A DNA stretch of 64,000 bases, taken from NCBI RefSeq assembly GCF_963678635.1, contig NC_087068.1:49245724-49309723 (forward strand), written 5' to 3'. The notes beneath the pieces were generated by a model, which was not told where the DNA came from, did no database searches, and was given only the letters and a program-made list of their open reading frames with translations. A program made the position numbers and the translations under genes. The DNA is from Symsagittifera roscoffensis. Its lineage: Eukaryota; Xenacoelomorpha; Acoela; Convolutidae. Below are positions 11,501 through 23,096 of the stretch, one piece after another. Each line of letters starts with the position of its first letter. Position 1 is the stretch's first letter.

Positions 11501-12235
11501 ATTGTCAACATTTTTGGCAAAAGTTTTTCCATACAATTTATTTTTATCCGAGAAACTTTGATGCGGGTAACTAATTGCCTGGGTATCAACCTGCCATCTG
11601 ACGCCCTGTTGACTTGGTTTCCCTCAATTTTGTTTCTTTTGGTTACACAATGACTGAATCAAATAATTAACAAATGAAATCAAATTATCGATTCATTAAA
11701 TTGCTAGTTCGACAGGTGGACATCGAAATTTAGTATCTTGTGATGACTCTGTGCTGAGCTTGGCATGGGACTTACATAACAAATATGGTGCAGTTTTATA
11801 TGCCCTAACTTCACTGTAACTTTGATTAGTACTCAACTTCCTTGTCTAGAGAACAAAAAATGAAGTTATTAGAATCAGCGTTAGAAATAACAAACGGTAA
11901 AAATTTGGACCAGCTTTTTGCATGGAAGCTTAAGTCAAACATTTAAGAGGAAGATTTTGAGGTAAATGCTGATTAAGCTCAGATGACATTGTGAAACACG
12001 TTTGAAATGAGGAAAAATAGGTATACTTAAATCGGGAAAATACCCGGTTTGAGGCCCTCGACTCAATTTTCTGCTTTGGCAGTCGCGCAAGATCGAGTCG
12101 CGGCATGGTCGAAAAATTACTCGCCGGATGCTCAAAAAACTAGTCATAGCATGGTGAAAAATTACTGACGACAGTCTTTTTTTGTCGCAAAGACTATTTT
12201 TTAGTTGTCAAAGATAGTAATGGAAAAACCACCGT
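8573..12235. other. AT-rich non-coding DNA with TTATAATC-rich tract
   Basis: No gene supported. About 9540-9780 and 10140-10310 are dense in TTATAATC/GATTATAA words on both strands, like a degenerate AT microsatellite flanking a more ordinary 350-bp spacer. The open frame at 9065-9400 is Lys-rich with no motif and I do not call it a gene. Confidence 0.45.
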
Positions 12236-12472
12236 GGGGCGACAGTTCGTTACAGGCGTCATTTTGTAACAAGCGACAATTCGTAACAAGGCAATGGCAA
12301 AAAGAATACGCTTGCTCAGCTTCACTCCGCTTCGCTTAAATTAAGGGCGAGAAGAATAGTGCGCATAAAATAAGGTTTCCGGCTTGAATTGTTGTAAGAG
12401 TGGTCACTTTTAACGAACTGTCGCCCGGAATGAATTGTCACCTGTTACGAATTGTCGCTTCACGTTCAATTA
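12236..12472. repeat. MITE-like inverted repeat
   Basis: The left side has GGGCGACAGTTCGTTAC and GCGACAATTCGTAACA; the right side has the reverse complements of both (TAACGAACTGTCGCCC and TGTTACGAATTGTCGC). The paired motifs are arranged as a short foldback with a 100-bp centre. No target duplication identified. Confidence 0.6.
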
Positions 12473-13390
12473 TAGTTCAGTTACTGGAATAACTAAGCTG
12501 AACATTCAGTAAAATTTAAACCCTTTAAGAGCAATGATTAGTTGAAAATTTATACGACATTTGTTTTTTTTTCTAACCATTACACTGCTGATTATTTTTC
12601 ATCGGACTTCTAAACCTTGAAACTAAAAATCTCTTTTTCTCTGAATGGGTTGAAATTAGACTTTGAAAGATCGAAGAAAAACTTTTTTTAATTTTAGTTT
12701 TTTTTACTTTTGTTCGGATAATTTGAATTAGCGCTGAATAACAGCAACAAAAATTTTCTCTTAAAATTAGTTGAATGGCGTCAAACGCCAAATCGCATTG
12801 AGTGTTTAAATATTATTCGTACAAAAGTGTCAAGACGGAACGTTTTTCAGATTGCTGAATAAAGTTTCCATCAGATTTTTCTAATCATTTGCAATTATCA
12901 ACTTAAATTGACTTTTTGTTAGCCTGAGATCGAGATCAAAAATTGGAAGAAAAGTGTTCAATTCACGTTGTGATTATTTGCTGCAAGATTGTGCGCCAAT
13001 AGGGAAGAAGGCTTTGATTTCTGTCAATTGAATGGAGTAGTAGCCTTGTACCGTACGTTTTTATCAACTGTATCACTCTCGCTTTTTGCTTTTTAGAGCA
13101 GGTGAAAATTATTTTAAGCGAAAACAAAATAAATGAAAAATTTAAGCGGAAAATACATTCTTGAATATGTTTTGATGATGCCAAAAATTTTTATGAGAAC
13201 TTTGTAAAAAAGCCGTCAAGATGGGTGGAAAAGTGAAATGAAAGTAGTTCAATTGAACGATACATTTTGAAAACAAAAATTCGCAAACTTCAATTGAACA
13301 ATAAGTTTTCCAAACAAGTAAACAAAAGCCGGCTGAATAAAAAAAATGTGTTCAGTCATCAGAATAGTATGCTAGTTGTTCTGATTTTTT
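12473..13390. other. Non-coding, nothing recognised
   Basis: AT-rich sequence with no supported gene, RNA or clear repeat. Confidence 0.4.
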
Positions 13391-13575
13391 AACGAAAGTA
13401 ACGGAATAATTGTGCTGGGGTTATTTTTTTTCTTCACACAAATTTCGACTTTTCAGCCAACCATTTTTGACGGATTTTTCTTAATTTTTCAAAAAGTATT
13501 GTTATTTTGAGTCAAAATTTGAAAAGATATTTCACTTGTGATCTTTCTTGTACAGCTATGTGGTTTTAAGGTAGG
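13391..13575 (+). repeat. Dispersed repeat R1, copy 1
   Basis: About 185 bp starting AACGAAAGTAACGGAATA and ending near the ...GTGGTTTTAAG boundary. Two better-matching relatives lie at 13975-14155 and 49025-49215. No coding capacity. It directly abuts the MITE copy on its right. Confidence 0.75.
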
Positions 13576-13940
13576 TTGACAAATTAGAGGAAAACATTTT
13601 AGACGGAGGCACTCAAAAGGAAATTAGACGTTTTTGCAAAACTGCAATTGTGAGAAAATAGACGAAAGTAAGAGAGATTAAAAATGTTTGCAGTTAAATT
13701 GCGTGAGAAAAATTGTTTGCAGACTAGAGTTAAATTTCGGTGGCCCAAATTTAACATGTCATAATTTATTAAATTCAAAACTCCCCTGTAAAATTCGAAT
13801 TTGACATTTTATTTTCATTTAAATTAATATTTTTGATAGGTATTGTCACTTTGTGTTCTTTTTGTATTTGTGAAACTTGACACTTAAGAAAAAATTTTGA
13901 TGGCTTTTTCCTTTTAATAGCATTGACTTCTAAAATTTCT
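13576..13940 (+). mobile_element. hAT-like MITE copy, right end missing
   Basis: Shares long similarity with the MITE halves at 22614-22687 and 41602-41957, including GACGGAGG, TTTTGCAAAACTGCAATTG, GAGAAAATAGACGAAAGT and GTGAAACTTGAC. At about 13640 it preserves the uninterrupted site into which element B jumped in the other copy. Its right terminal inverted repeat is not visible; the sequence runs into repeat R1. Confidence 0.75.
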
Positions 13941-13974
13941 GCAACCGCAGCTCCTTTTTGTTTCGACTTTTGAA

Positions 13975-14155
13975 ACGAAAGTAACGGAATATTTGTGCTC
14001 GGGGTTGGTTTTTTTCTTCAGACAAATTTCGACTTTTTAACTAGCAATTTTAGACGGATTTTATATCATTTACAAGGTATTGTTGTCCTGAGCCTAAATT
14101 TGAAAAGATATTTTACCTGCGATCATTTTTCGTAAAGTTACGGGGGTTTAAAGAT
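13975..14155 (+). repeat. Dispersed repeat R1, copy 2
   Basis: Starts AACGAAAGTAACGGAATATTTGTGCTCGGGG and ends GGGGGTTTAAA. It is nearly identical to 49025-49215, including the preceding TTTCTGCAACCGC segment, and more diverged from 13391-13575. The two R1 copies here bracket the MITE copy. Confidence 0.82.
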
Positions 14156-14390
14156 TGCCATTTTAGCCAATTTGGGACAATTAACGCGCGATATATTACG
14201 CGCTATTATTGCGTAAACTGTTTCATGTTTGAAATTAGGCCTTCAAATCCTAGAGGCGTTTAAAAATTCAAATGTATTCAAGTTACAGGGCAAATTTTGT
14301 TTTCCAATTAATAGCTAATTTTGTCAAAAACACTAATTTGTATTTTCGCCTAGTAGATTTTAATCAATAATTAGATTTTGGGATGAATAG

Positions 14391-14693
14391 TTGAATACTG
14401 CAAACAGAGGAGAGGTTTCAGTGCTGGCTAATGGTCTTATAGTTCTGATAATGTCCTGTGAGCGATATATTATTATCTGCCGCCCTGAGAAAAAAGCATC
14501 CTTGGAACTATGGAAACACAGAATCTATCAAACTGTTTCTCTCTTTTTACTGATAATTCCTGTTGCTATGGTGGTTGAAGCCCTTGTCACTACACGAATA
14601 ATGGATGGAACTAGCATCATGTATACAAATACCTGCTTATTAAAATTCGCTACAACGCCAAGCGAAAGCCCAAACGAAAAGATTTTTTTCTGT
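14391..14693 (+). CDS. GPCR exon encoding TM3-TM4 (partial)
   Basis: Part of a rhodopsin-like G protein-coupled receptor, a plasma-membrane receptor that signals through heterotrimeric G proteins. The exon reads the end of TM3 as SVLANGLIVLIMSCERYIII, with ERY (the DRY motif) at 14460-14468, then the second intracellular loop (CRPEKK) and TM4 (YQTVSLFLLIIPVAMVVEAL). The Cys in NTCLL fits the conserved extracellular-loop-2 disulfide Cys. The frame opens right after an AATAG at 14390, a possible splice acceptor. No GT donor is obvious where the exon should end, so the 3' boundary is uncertain; the open frame runs to 14693. Upstream exons for TM1-TM2 were not found. The style suggests a peptide receptor, but I cannot name the ligand. 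Confidence 0.72.
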
Positions 14694-14696
14694 TAA

Positions 14697-14985
14697 AATC
14701 ACAATTGAAAAACTGGTTTTGGGACATGTTTTAACGTTCAATAACGTTAATGCTTCCAAACTGCTGAATTGAATCAACTTGTTTTAAATAATGGCTGCCG
14801 AAACAAACTTTAATAAAATTTTCAAGAAAACAAAAACACAGAGGCAAAGTGACGCATCACAAAAATGCATTACTATATGTTGAACAGAAAAATATATTTT
14901 TTTGAACAATTACTTCAAAAAATGGACCCAAAGAAAATTCATTTGTTTGTCTCGAAAAACTTCATATACAGCCTTAAAGGGCATT
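14697..14985. other. Intron sequence, nothing recognised
   Basis: AT-rich start of the large receptor intron. Confidence 0.4.
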
Positions 14986-15580
14986 GGGAAGCAGTTGCCG
15001 AGCAGTAGCTAAGGCTAAAAACTTTTAATCGGTCCTCGTTAAGCTGAAAACAAAACTGTTGTTATAAACAGGTGTGTTTTGATAAATTCAAAAACTCAAA
15101 TTTTATTCAACCCATTCATTCAAAAATTCACATAAATGTTTTTGAACCCCGAAACTTGGTTGTATATTTTGAAAACCAAAATAACATAAGCGGAAACAGC
15201 TTAACGGAAACAAATGAAAAGGAAAATAAACAAAAATAATTTACATCAGATTTGGAAAACTTATCACTACCGAACAACTTTCAGACAAAGCACGATTCAA
15301 ACCAAAATTCCAATATTTCGGAAGCAAGCCAAAAGAAACTGTACTATACAATTTAAATGAAAAAAATGGCTTCCAAAATTGATATCATTTGAAAAAAAAA
15401 AGAATAATAGGACGAAAACTTCTAATCAGAAAAATTAACATTTTTTTAAATCATTTTTTATGAAAAAACTAATGACTACATGATATGCACCAGATTTTGT
15501 ATTTGTATTTTTCAGAAAATTGAGCAGGTCAGCCTGTAAGTAAAAATTTGCACGTAATTCTTGTATGAAAAGTTTTTTAT
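14986..15580 (+). repeat. Dispersed repeat R2, copy 1
   Basis: Diverged relative of 62460-62960. Shared blocks occur in the same order: GCNACTAAGGC, CGTTAAGC followed by GAAAAC, AACATAAGC, a GAACAACT block, TAGGACGAAAAC, and a terminal TTGAGCANGTCAGCCTG. No coding capacity. The nature of the element is unknown. Confidence 0.6.
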
Positions 15581-18500
15581 GGAATTTAAAAACATTTGCT
15601 ATCGCAAGAGATATAAACAACTGACTCGGTATGTTAGTGATTCAAAAGTTTAATGAAAACTTATCTAGTTTAAAATACAGGTTTCCGTTAATGTTAAGAA
15701 AGCCGTAAAATTGTTTATGATATCTCAAGATATCTGTCTTACAAAAGTTTTGATAAAAAAAACAAATTTTGAAAAACTCTTCTTTGTCTTAAAGGTGAAA
15801 ATATTTGATGTATTAACGCTACTGGAAAATTTTGTCTACAATGTTCCTTGCACTTATGATGTAAATAAATCAATAAATTGTTGAAATTAACGTTGTGGCG
15901 AATTAATCAAACAGATCTAAAAATCAAGGGTATCTCACTCCGCATTGACTATTTTCAATTTCTTAAAAACATTTTTTAAGTCCTTGTTTTGAATTTAATT
16001 TTTTAAACGTTGAAACTGACAATTACCAAACTAATAGTTATTGTCGATATATCGGACGAACTTTTTTTCTCCTTCAGCATTAACAGTGAAACAGTATTAA
16101 ATCTGAAAATAACACGGGTGGGGGCTATTCTCACGGGCGAAAATCCAAATGGGTAAAAGACTCATGGGCGAAGGACAAAAAACAAAAGCAACCGGAAGTC
16201 AATGATTAAAATGAATCAATTGCCGTTCAACTGAAAGGAAATAAATGAAGCAATTTTTTGCTTTCTCTATAACGAAACCTATGAAATATAAAATTTGTTC
16301 CAGTTCGCCGGCGGTCAGTCATAATTTAAAAAATTTGCATGTTTCTGCCGTTTTTGTATTTGGCGAATAACAACATAAAGTGCCTTGAAATGTACACTTT
16401 TTTTGAGATTTTCATCCTTTCTTTCCAAATTTTGAAATACTGAAACCTGATTGGCTGATTTTTATTTTCGCCCATTCGATCTTTCGTCTAAGAGGGTCTC
16501 CAACTATAACATGAACGCTGCTTTGTTTCTCAACAAACACTCTTTGAAACTAATGGTGAACACAGTTAAATTCAAAAGACAAAGTAGAACATGAAAAAAC
16601 AACGTCCTTGTAAAAGCAGCTCAATAATTTTTCAATTAAATAATTTGGTAAACTACAAATTTAAAACAATAAAATATTTACCAAAAATAAATCTCAACAA
16701 ATAAGATATCTGGCGACTTTCCGCTCAACTCATTATCGGTAAGTTTTTGCAACTTCAGATCATAATGATCACCCAAAATATTGCATTTTAAAAAATATTT
16801 CATAAGCTAGTTGAAAAAAATAAGAGTAATCATACTTAAACGGCCCACACTTCAAAATCTTGAAAGATGAGAATAGAAATGAAACTGCTTCCGTCCATGG
16901 TTTGTTGAAGTCTAACATAACACATCATCAAAAGATAGTTGGGGTCTAGATACTTGAATTCTATCGGATATGGTTAAATAATAAGAACCCTGAATATCAG
17001 TTTTTTTCGTAAATGGTCTGAATGTTGAGTAGATCAAACCAGAGGGGTTTCATTTGTTCATTTCTGAGTCTTGAGGCTTTATTTCGAAACGGAGTTTAAC
17101 ATATCAGTTTATTTTGTGACAGCTGGGGAAAAATTTACAGCTGAAACTAACTTTTTACAAGAGATGCAATCGATATCAACCCCCCTTGGATGCTTCATAT
17201 AAAAATTGCTGCTTCATATAAAAATTGTTTGCTTCATTGCCATAAGCATTTTTATGCATTATAAAAGAAAATTTTTATAGTTTTGAAAGTTGTACGCTTG
17301 TTTGAATAAACCAATTGCTTCTTTGTCAAATAAATTGTCATTTCTCTATATTGGTTTTTGGCAAAAAATACCAAATTACATGCAGTTTTCTGTTGTGCAA
17401 CAGTTTTGGTCTCAATTTTTGAGATAAGCTCTTTCTCCATTAAAAATTAGATTATTTCTTTTGATCTTCCCGGAAATTGCAAAATTCTAAATTACTCGAT
17501 ATCATATTGACTAAACTCATGTTGAGTCAACTCTCTCTGCTGCTCTAAACAATTTTTTTGTCCTTTTAGTCATATTCTGCTAGATTTCCCCGGGGCCTGA
17601 ATTTTTTATCATGAGAGAATAATCAAATCTGCAAAACTATCAACCAATCAGCGCACTATAATGTTTACAAAATTGACAAATTTTTTCACGGTACTGTGTT
17701 TCGGTTTTCCAAATACTGGGGTCTAATTTGAATAAATTTTGACTATTTCTTTCATCCTTCAAGTATCGATCGACATCCTTCTGGCACCAAGATTGACATC
17801 AAAATAAAGCTTGTTTTGTTGAAACTTTACCGTCCGATTGTACGCCAAGCTAATATAAATTGTGAAGATAAATTACTGCTAAACTTAAAAAGTTGATTTG
17901 GCGAAATTCACTAGTTGCATTATTCGCCCGAGTTTTTCAAAATTAATAAAAGAATTTTTTAAAAACTGAAATATGGATTAAAAAGTTTTCTCAAATGTTC
18001 TAAGCCAAAACTTTGTAAACGAAATTACATGGCACGTATCTATCTTCAATTGAAAATTGACAAGCATTTGGAGCCATGACAAAACAATCGAATTTGTAAA
18101 TTATTGCTGTTTAAAAATCCTCAGATTTATTTTTAAAATAAATCTAAGGCTTTTAAAACATTTCGAATTGAAGTGCGCCACACATAAAATCTAGCTGCCT
18201 CGAATTAAAAAAAAACCTGGAAGATAAAAATCATAAGCAAAAAAATGACTTATGCAAAGTAATAATCATCAAAAGCAAAAAAAAAACCCGACTTTTTGGT
18301 ATACCAAGTATAACCTAAGAAAGTTTTTTTTCGGTAGGGAAAAGCTCCGACAAATGGTAGACTTTTCCGCTTTTAATAGATATATCTAATAAAAACGGAA
18401 TAATCTTCCGACCATAAGAGAGCCCCGAAAAAAAACTTACAAAACCATAGACTTTGATATTTTTATATCGTTTGAAAGCCCTGGAAAATGCCATAAAGAA

Positions 18501-19500
18501 ATATTGAGTTTGTTTTGTAGTTGTGTCCAAAAATGGTAGATTTAAAAAAATGCCCTTATTACAAAAAAACGACGCTCGCTTCATATAAAACGTTTTAATC
18601 GTTTCCCATTATGACTGATACAACATAAGCATAATCGTTTCTAGGATTGTTCACACGCTTTTCCATGTTCCATTTCAATTGTGTCCGCTTAGCCTCTATT
18701 GAAAACTAAATCATTGCTTTGCGAGTTTCGTTGTCAATTTTGCTGCAATTTTCAGGCCAACAATTTCACAACTTTTGTATGAAATTCTGCGTTGTTTTAA
18801 CTTGCTTAAAATTTTGAGATTGATTTTGACAGCGGAGACCTAGCCCGGATGAGGATACCGAGACAAAAAATTGGTGGTTAATGTCCACTTAGAAACAACC
18901 GCAAAACTGATGGACACGTTTTTTAGTTAACTAAAATCAAACTTCAAAGACAAAGTTTACAAAAACCAACCCAAAAAATCAAGATCCTATCAACCTAAAA
19001 CATAAAAACACAAAAAATGGCTTAAAGAAGACCAAAAAGCAAACTAAAAACAGAAGCACTTTGAAAAATTTTCTTTTAAGTCATAAAAAGCAAAGAAACA
19101 TGATAGGTCACACTTTTGAAAAGCCAGACAATTAAGCGACGAGCAATTAAGACCACCAAGTATTTAGCCGTTGCCTTAGAGTTTACCAACGAGTTGCCTG
19201 ATAGGCACCTGAAATATAAGCACGAGAAAAATTAGGCGCATATGAATATATTTTACTCCCTTGGTCATAAAAAATCTTGAGGATCAAACTACATATGTAC
19301 CATTACTTCAAACTTTTTTCCCACAACCGTGACATAGAGTGCAATTTCAGTTTCACATAAGTTGTTCAATCTTTCCTGTGAAACATCTGTTCATCAATCT
19401 GTGCTTATTTAAAACCGGCAGTTACCGGCCAATAGCGTCGTCTGTCACCTTTAGTGTGACCTCGATTTCTCACTCTGAACCTATTTTTTTCGAATATTAA
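15581..19500. other. Intron sequence with minor repeats
   Basis: No gene supported. 16115-16495 is bounded by GGGCGAAAAT/ATTTTCGCCC, a possible degenerate MITE. 17195-17230 contains a 22-bp direct duplication (GCTTCATATAAAAATTG). The remainder is AT-rich with no recognisable structure. Confidence 0.4.
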
Positions 19501-19539
19501 GCTGGTCCATCGATCTGAAATTTACTGTAATTGAAACGA

Positions 19540-21400
19540 ATCATGACATAGCGCAGCCAACAGGTCAGAGTGAGAAAATCCACTTGGAATAACAGGTTTC
19601 TCGCCTTCAAAATACAGCGAACCACCTATGCTGTGGGAAAGCTGGTTCAACAGAATCCATTGGTTTATGGCCGCGAAGCAAAGAACAAATCCTCAGAAAT
19701 ATTACTTTGACTGAGCGCTTGCAGAAAAGCTTTTTACGGCGCTGTCAGCAAATGTGGACGGGAAAAACCGACTCGAGGGCGAACAAATTCTGATATCAAA
19801 ACTCTGTGTGTGCCTGGGGGAGAAAGGGAGTTGCGCAAAAGCGGCCGCACCTCGATCTGGGGGCCGCACGTTTATGGATGCTATTGAAGTCAATTTAAAA
19901 AAAAATAAATGAGATAAAAAAAATTTTCCAAGTTGTATGGAGGAAGCAGCACATCAGCATGTCCTTGAAATGGTTTTGCTCGACGCTTAGCGGGCTTGCA
20001 GCAAGATTGAGTTGAACAAAAAAAGATTGGACTTAGCAGGCTTGCAGCTGGACAAAAAAGGACGCATAATGAGGGTTGAAGTCGATATGAGCAACTGCTC
20101 AAAATAAGCTGTGCCGATCAACGAAAACGACAGAGGAAGTGCATATGATCGCATCATTCTACGAGCGGGGTGACCAGCGCCGGCGGAACGATGTCAACGT
20201 GACCAACGGTGGTTGGTATTCAAATCAAAACCGAACCAGTCGGAATTATTGAAGGAGGATATCCCTACAACCTGTCACGCAACAGAGGATCAAACCAAGG
20301 GCGCGGATTTAATCGAGGGAGAAATAACACCACAAACGGGCATTGCTTCCCTTGTGGTTAATCGATTTTCACACCCAATCACATGAAAAAATACCCAGCG
20401 AAAGGGGATTACTAGTAACTAATGCCGGAAAATAGGACACTATGAACGCATCTGAAGGGGTATGCGAGGAAGCCCAAGAAGACGCGGAGTACTTGGATTG
20501 ATCCAGGAGCATGAAGGTGGAGAATTTGATGATCCGGGAGCAGCGGAGGATCACATACTCCAGCACAGAAGTTCAGTGCGATGGGTGAAGCCAGTAGATA
20601 CCCCTTAACGTGGGATGCGGAAAAATTGGCTGACTACCTTGTTTTGTTAATCCACTCAAAACGCTGTACAGAGTTGACGATCGCTTGAGCACAACTGCCA
20701 ATACTCATCAATGTGAAGGCCTCACGTGTTTGGATAGACAAAGGATCACCGATATCAATGTTCATCATCGAGCAGAAGACAATCCTTGGCACGAAGACCT
20801 TGAATCTGGGGGCATTGAAATCGGAAGATCACGAGTTCCGCAATTATGGAAACAGTCCGTTATAGTCAGTGGGACAATGACGGTCATACTGGAGCCGAAC
20901 AGCCGGTAGACATTATAAGGGATAAAAATCAATGGAGGAGGTCGTACTTCAATCAATGAACGAGACCTAATGGTAGACTTGGGACAACAGCTGATTCAGC
21001 AGATATCAGGGGGAGCAGTGATATATGTGGAGTAGCAGCAGCAGTCAACCGGTAACAGGAGATAACTTTGAGCACGTGACAAGAGTAATTCAGTAGGCCA
21101 TTTTCAAATCGTCTCCGTCAGATGGGAAAGATCAGAAACTATAAAGAGCAAGGGCTTATTTACCTCAGTGCATCAGAAAAGCAGAAGAGTGCCCAGTAGA
21201 CAAAAAAAAATAGAGAAAATACTATAGCAAGGTTGAAACGTTAAGAGAATGTTCAGATAGAACTTCCTTTTGCCAATTGTAATAACAGTCAAAAAGCTCA
21301 GTAGAAAATTCCGCGAAAATAAGTATTAGATGCAGATCACCAAGAATTTATGGACTCCGTCGGCCAAACTACCAGCAAAAAAACCGGGGTAGATATTTGT
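19540..21400 (+). pseudogene. Decayed Ty3/Gypsy gag-protease of family A
   Basis: A PBS-like TAGCGCAGCCAACAGG at about 19556 matches that of element A. The following frame reads gag-like sequence (EPPMLWESWFNRI and later VCLGEKG). Near 20220 comes QIKTEPVG, an RGFNRGRNN linker and a decayed zinc knuckle (CFPCG). Around 20730 is a protease-like WIDKGSPISMF, where the expected DTG reads DKG, followed by HEFRNYG. Stops occur throughout. I could not define LTRs. It lies in the receptor intron on the receptor's strand. Confidence 0.65.
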
Positions 21401-22605
21401 TTAAACCTTGGACCTCATGAGTTTTTTTTTAGAAAAGGAGACCATGAGAACGAGTTCCAGAAAGTAACGAAAGGCAATTTTGTGCAATGAAACAGCAAAT
21501 CGATGAGGCACAAAACAATACCAACGGGAGTTGGATTCGCTGAAGACTCCCCGCAAGGGATTCTAACTGAATCACTTGCAATGAAACAGCATTTTGTCCA
21601 ATTGTTGTTACAATTTTTTGTCATTTTGTTTCACAAGAAAACTCGTCATTTATTGATTATTGCAGTCTTTGGACCAAGTTAACATCCTCCCCCATCCCTT
21701 GAAGCCGTTGGAAGAATGTTAACTTGGTTCTTATTTGGGAGTTTTCAGCCAGTCAGAGTTGGGCATTTCAAATTTGGGGCTTAGAGATTTGAATGCTGGG
21801 TTGGAAGACCCTAACTTGGTCTTTCTGAGGGTGTTGGTAACTTGGTCCCAAATTTTTGATACATGTGTCGAACAAGATTTTAAAATGCAGTATAAAAATT
21901 AAAATGAGCAGCTAGAAAAACGTGTGACCCAGCCAAAACTTGGAGAGTGCGAGGTTCAAAATCCCCATTTTTATTTTCAACTGGAGCTAGTTTTTCAATT
22001 TAAAACCGGAATCTGGCTTTTAAGTTGTTACCTCTTTGCTTTTACAATTGTTCTAGACCTATGGCAAAATATTGCGCATATAGAGCGCAATACTCTGACA
22101 ACAGTAGTTAACAAAAGTGCTGAAGTTTTTGTACTTTGCTCCAATTTTATTGAACAAAATTGTATGCTCAATTCTATTAAAGTTCAATCCTTGTCTGCTG
22201 AATCCTAGAAAATCCTATTTTCTGCTACTTCCTTTTCCAGTGATTTGCAAATTGGGCTATTTTTGCTCCATATCACATTTTTTCCGTTCTTAAATACAAC
22301 TTTCTATTAACACTGAGGTGAAAAGTAGCTTCGCAACACTTGCAAGACATCACCAATGCAAACTTGTCGTTTAGTAGACAAATAATTGGAAAATGCAACA
22401 AAATTGAAAAAAATTCTTTTGGAAAATCGATTTAAAATACATATTAAAAAGTTCATACATCCCTACTGAATAGTTTCCGTTATATAAGCGGCCGTTATAT
22501 AAGCGTTCAAAATCAGTTACCGAACGTCAATTATGCCGACAAAGATTGGCAGATATTTTTCTGTTTTCTGAAAACCCTACTTAGGTGGATTTTTCGTTCG
22601 TATAC
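21401..22605. other. Intron sequence, nothing certain
   Basis: No gene supported. GAGGTTCAAAATCCCC near 21950 resembles a tRNA B box but lacks a convincing A box and stems. Confidence 0.35.
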
Positions 22606-22613
22606 TTTCATTA

Positions 22614-22687
22614 GGGGGGTTGAGAAATTAGACGATAAGCAAATTAGACGGAGGTACTTAAAAGGAATATAGACGATTTTGCAAAAC
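22614..22687 (+). mobile_element. hAT-like MITE, left part (split by element B)
   Basis: The left terminal inverted repeat contains AGAAATTAGACGATAAGC, repeated inverted at the right end (41926-41950). Flanking TTTCATTA (22606-22613) and TTTCGTTA (41958-41965) form an 8-bp target duplication with one mismatch, typical of hAT elements. With the right part at 41602-41957 the MITE is about 430 bp and has no coding capacity. Confidence 0.82.
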
Positions 22688-23096
22688 TGAGTTAGGTCCT
22701 TGAGGTTAACTCATAGAGTAATTTCGGATAGGGTACACCGTCTGCTCGTCACGCTATCTTATTTTCGGCCGGATAGATTCGTGCAACTTCTTAGTCTAAT
22801 ACCGATTCTCATCTTACTCTTATATCTACTAGTCTCAGGGTGGTTAACTAGTCTCTGCTAGGCTCAATAGATCTAGAGTATACTGGTTTATTGCAACTGC
22901 TGAAGTTCTCTTAGAGAGGCAACTAATTTCTAAGTTAAATTCAAATCTCTCTGGTGCTGAAATTACAAGTAATTTCAGCACTTACAAATAAGTGGGTTGT
23001 TAGTTGGATGGATTATGATTGGTTAATATTATATATTTTACAGTGGTAAAATATCTAATTTGTCCAATAAAAAAATGTAGTTTAGATCAGGTTTCA
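22688..23096 (-). repeat. 3' LTR of element B
   Basis: 409 bp, about 96 percent identical to the other LTR by eye, with a small indel near 23045. Located at the downstream end in the element's own (minus) orientation. Confidence 0.92.
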
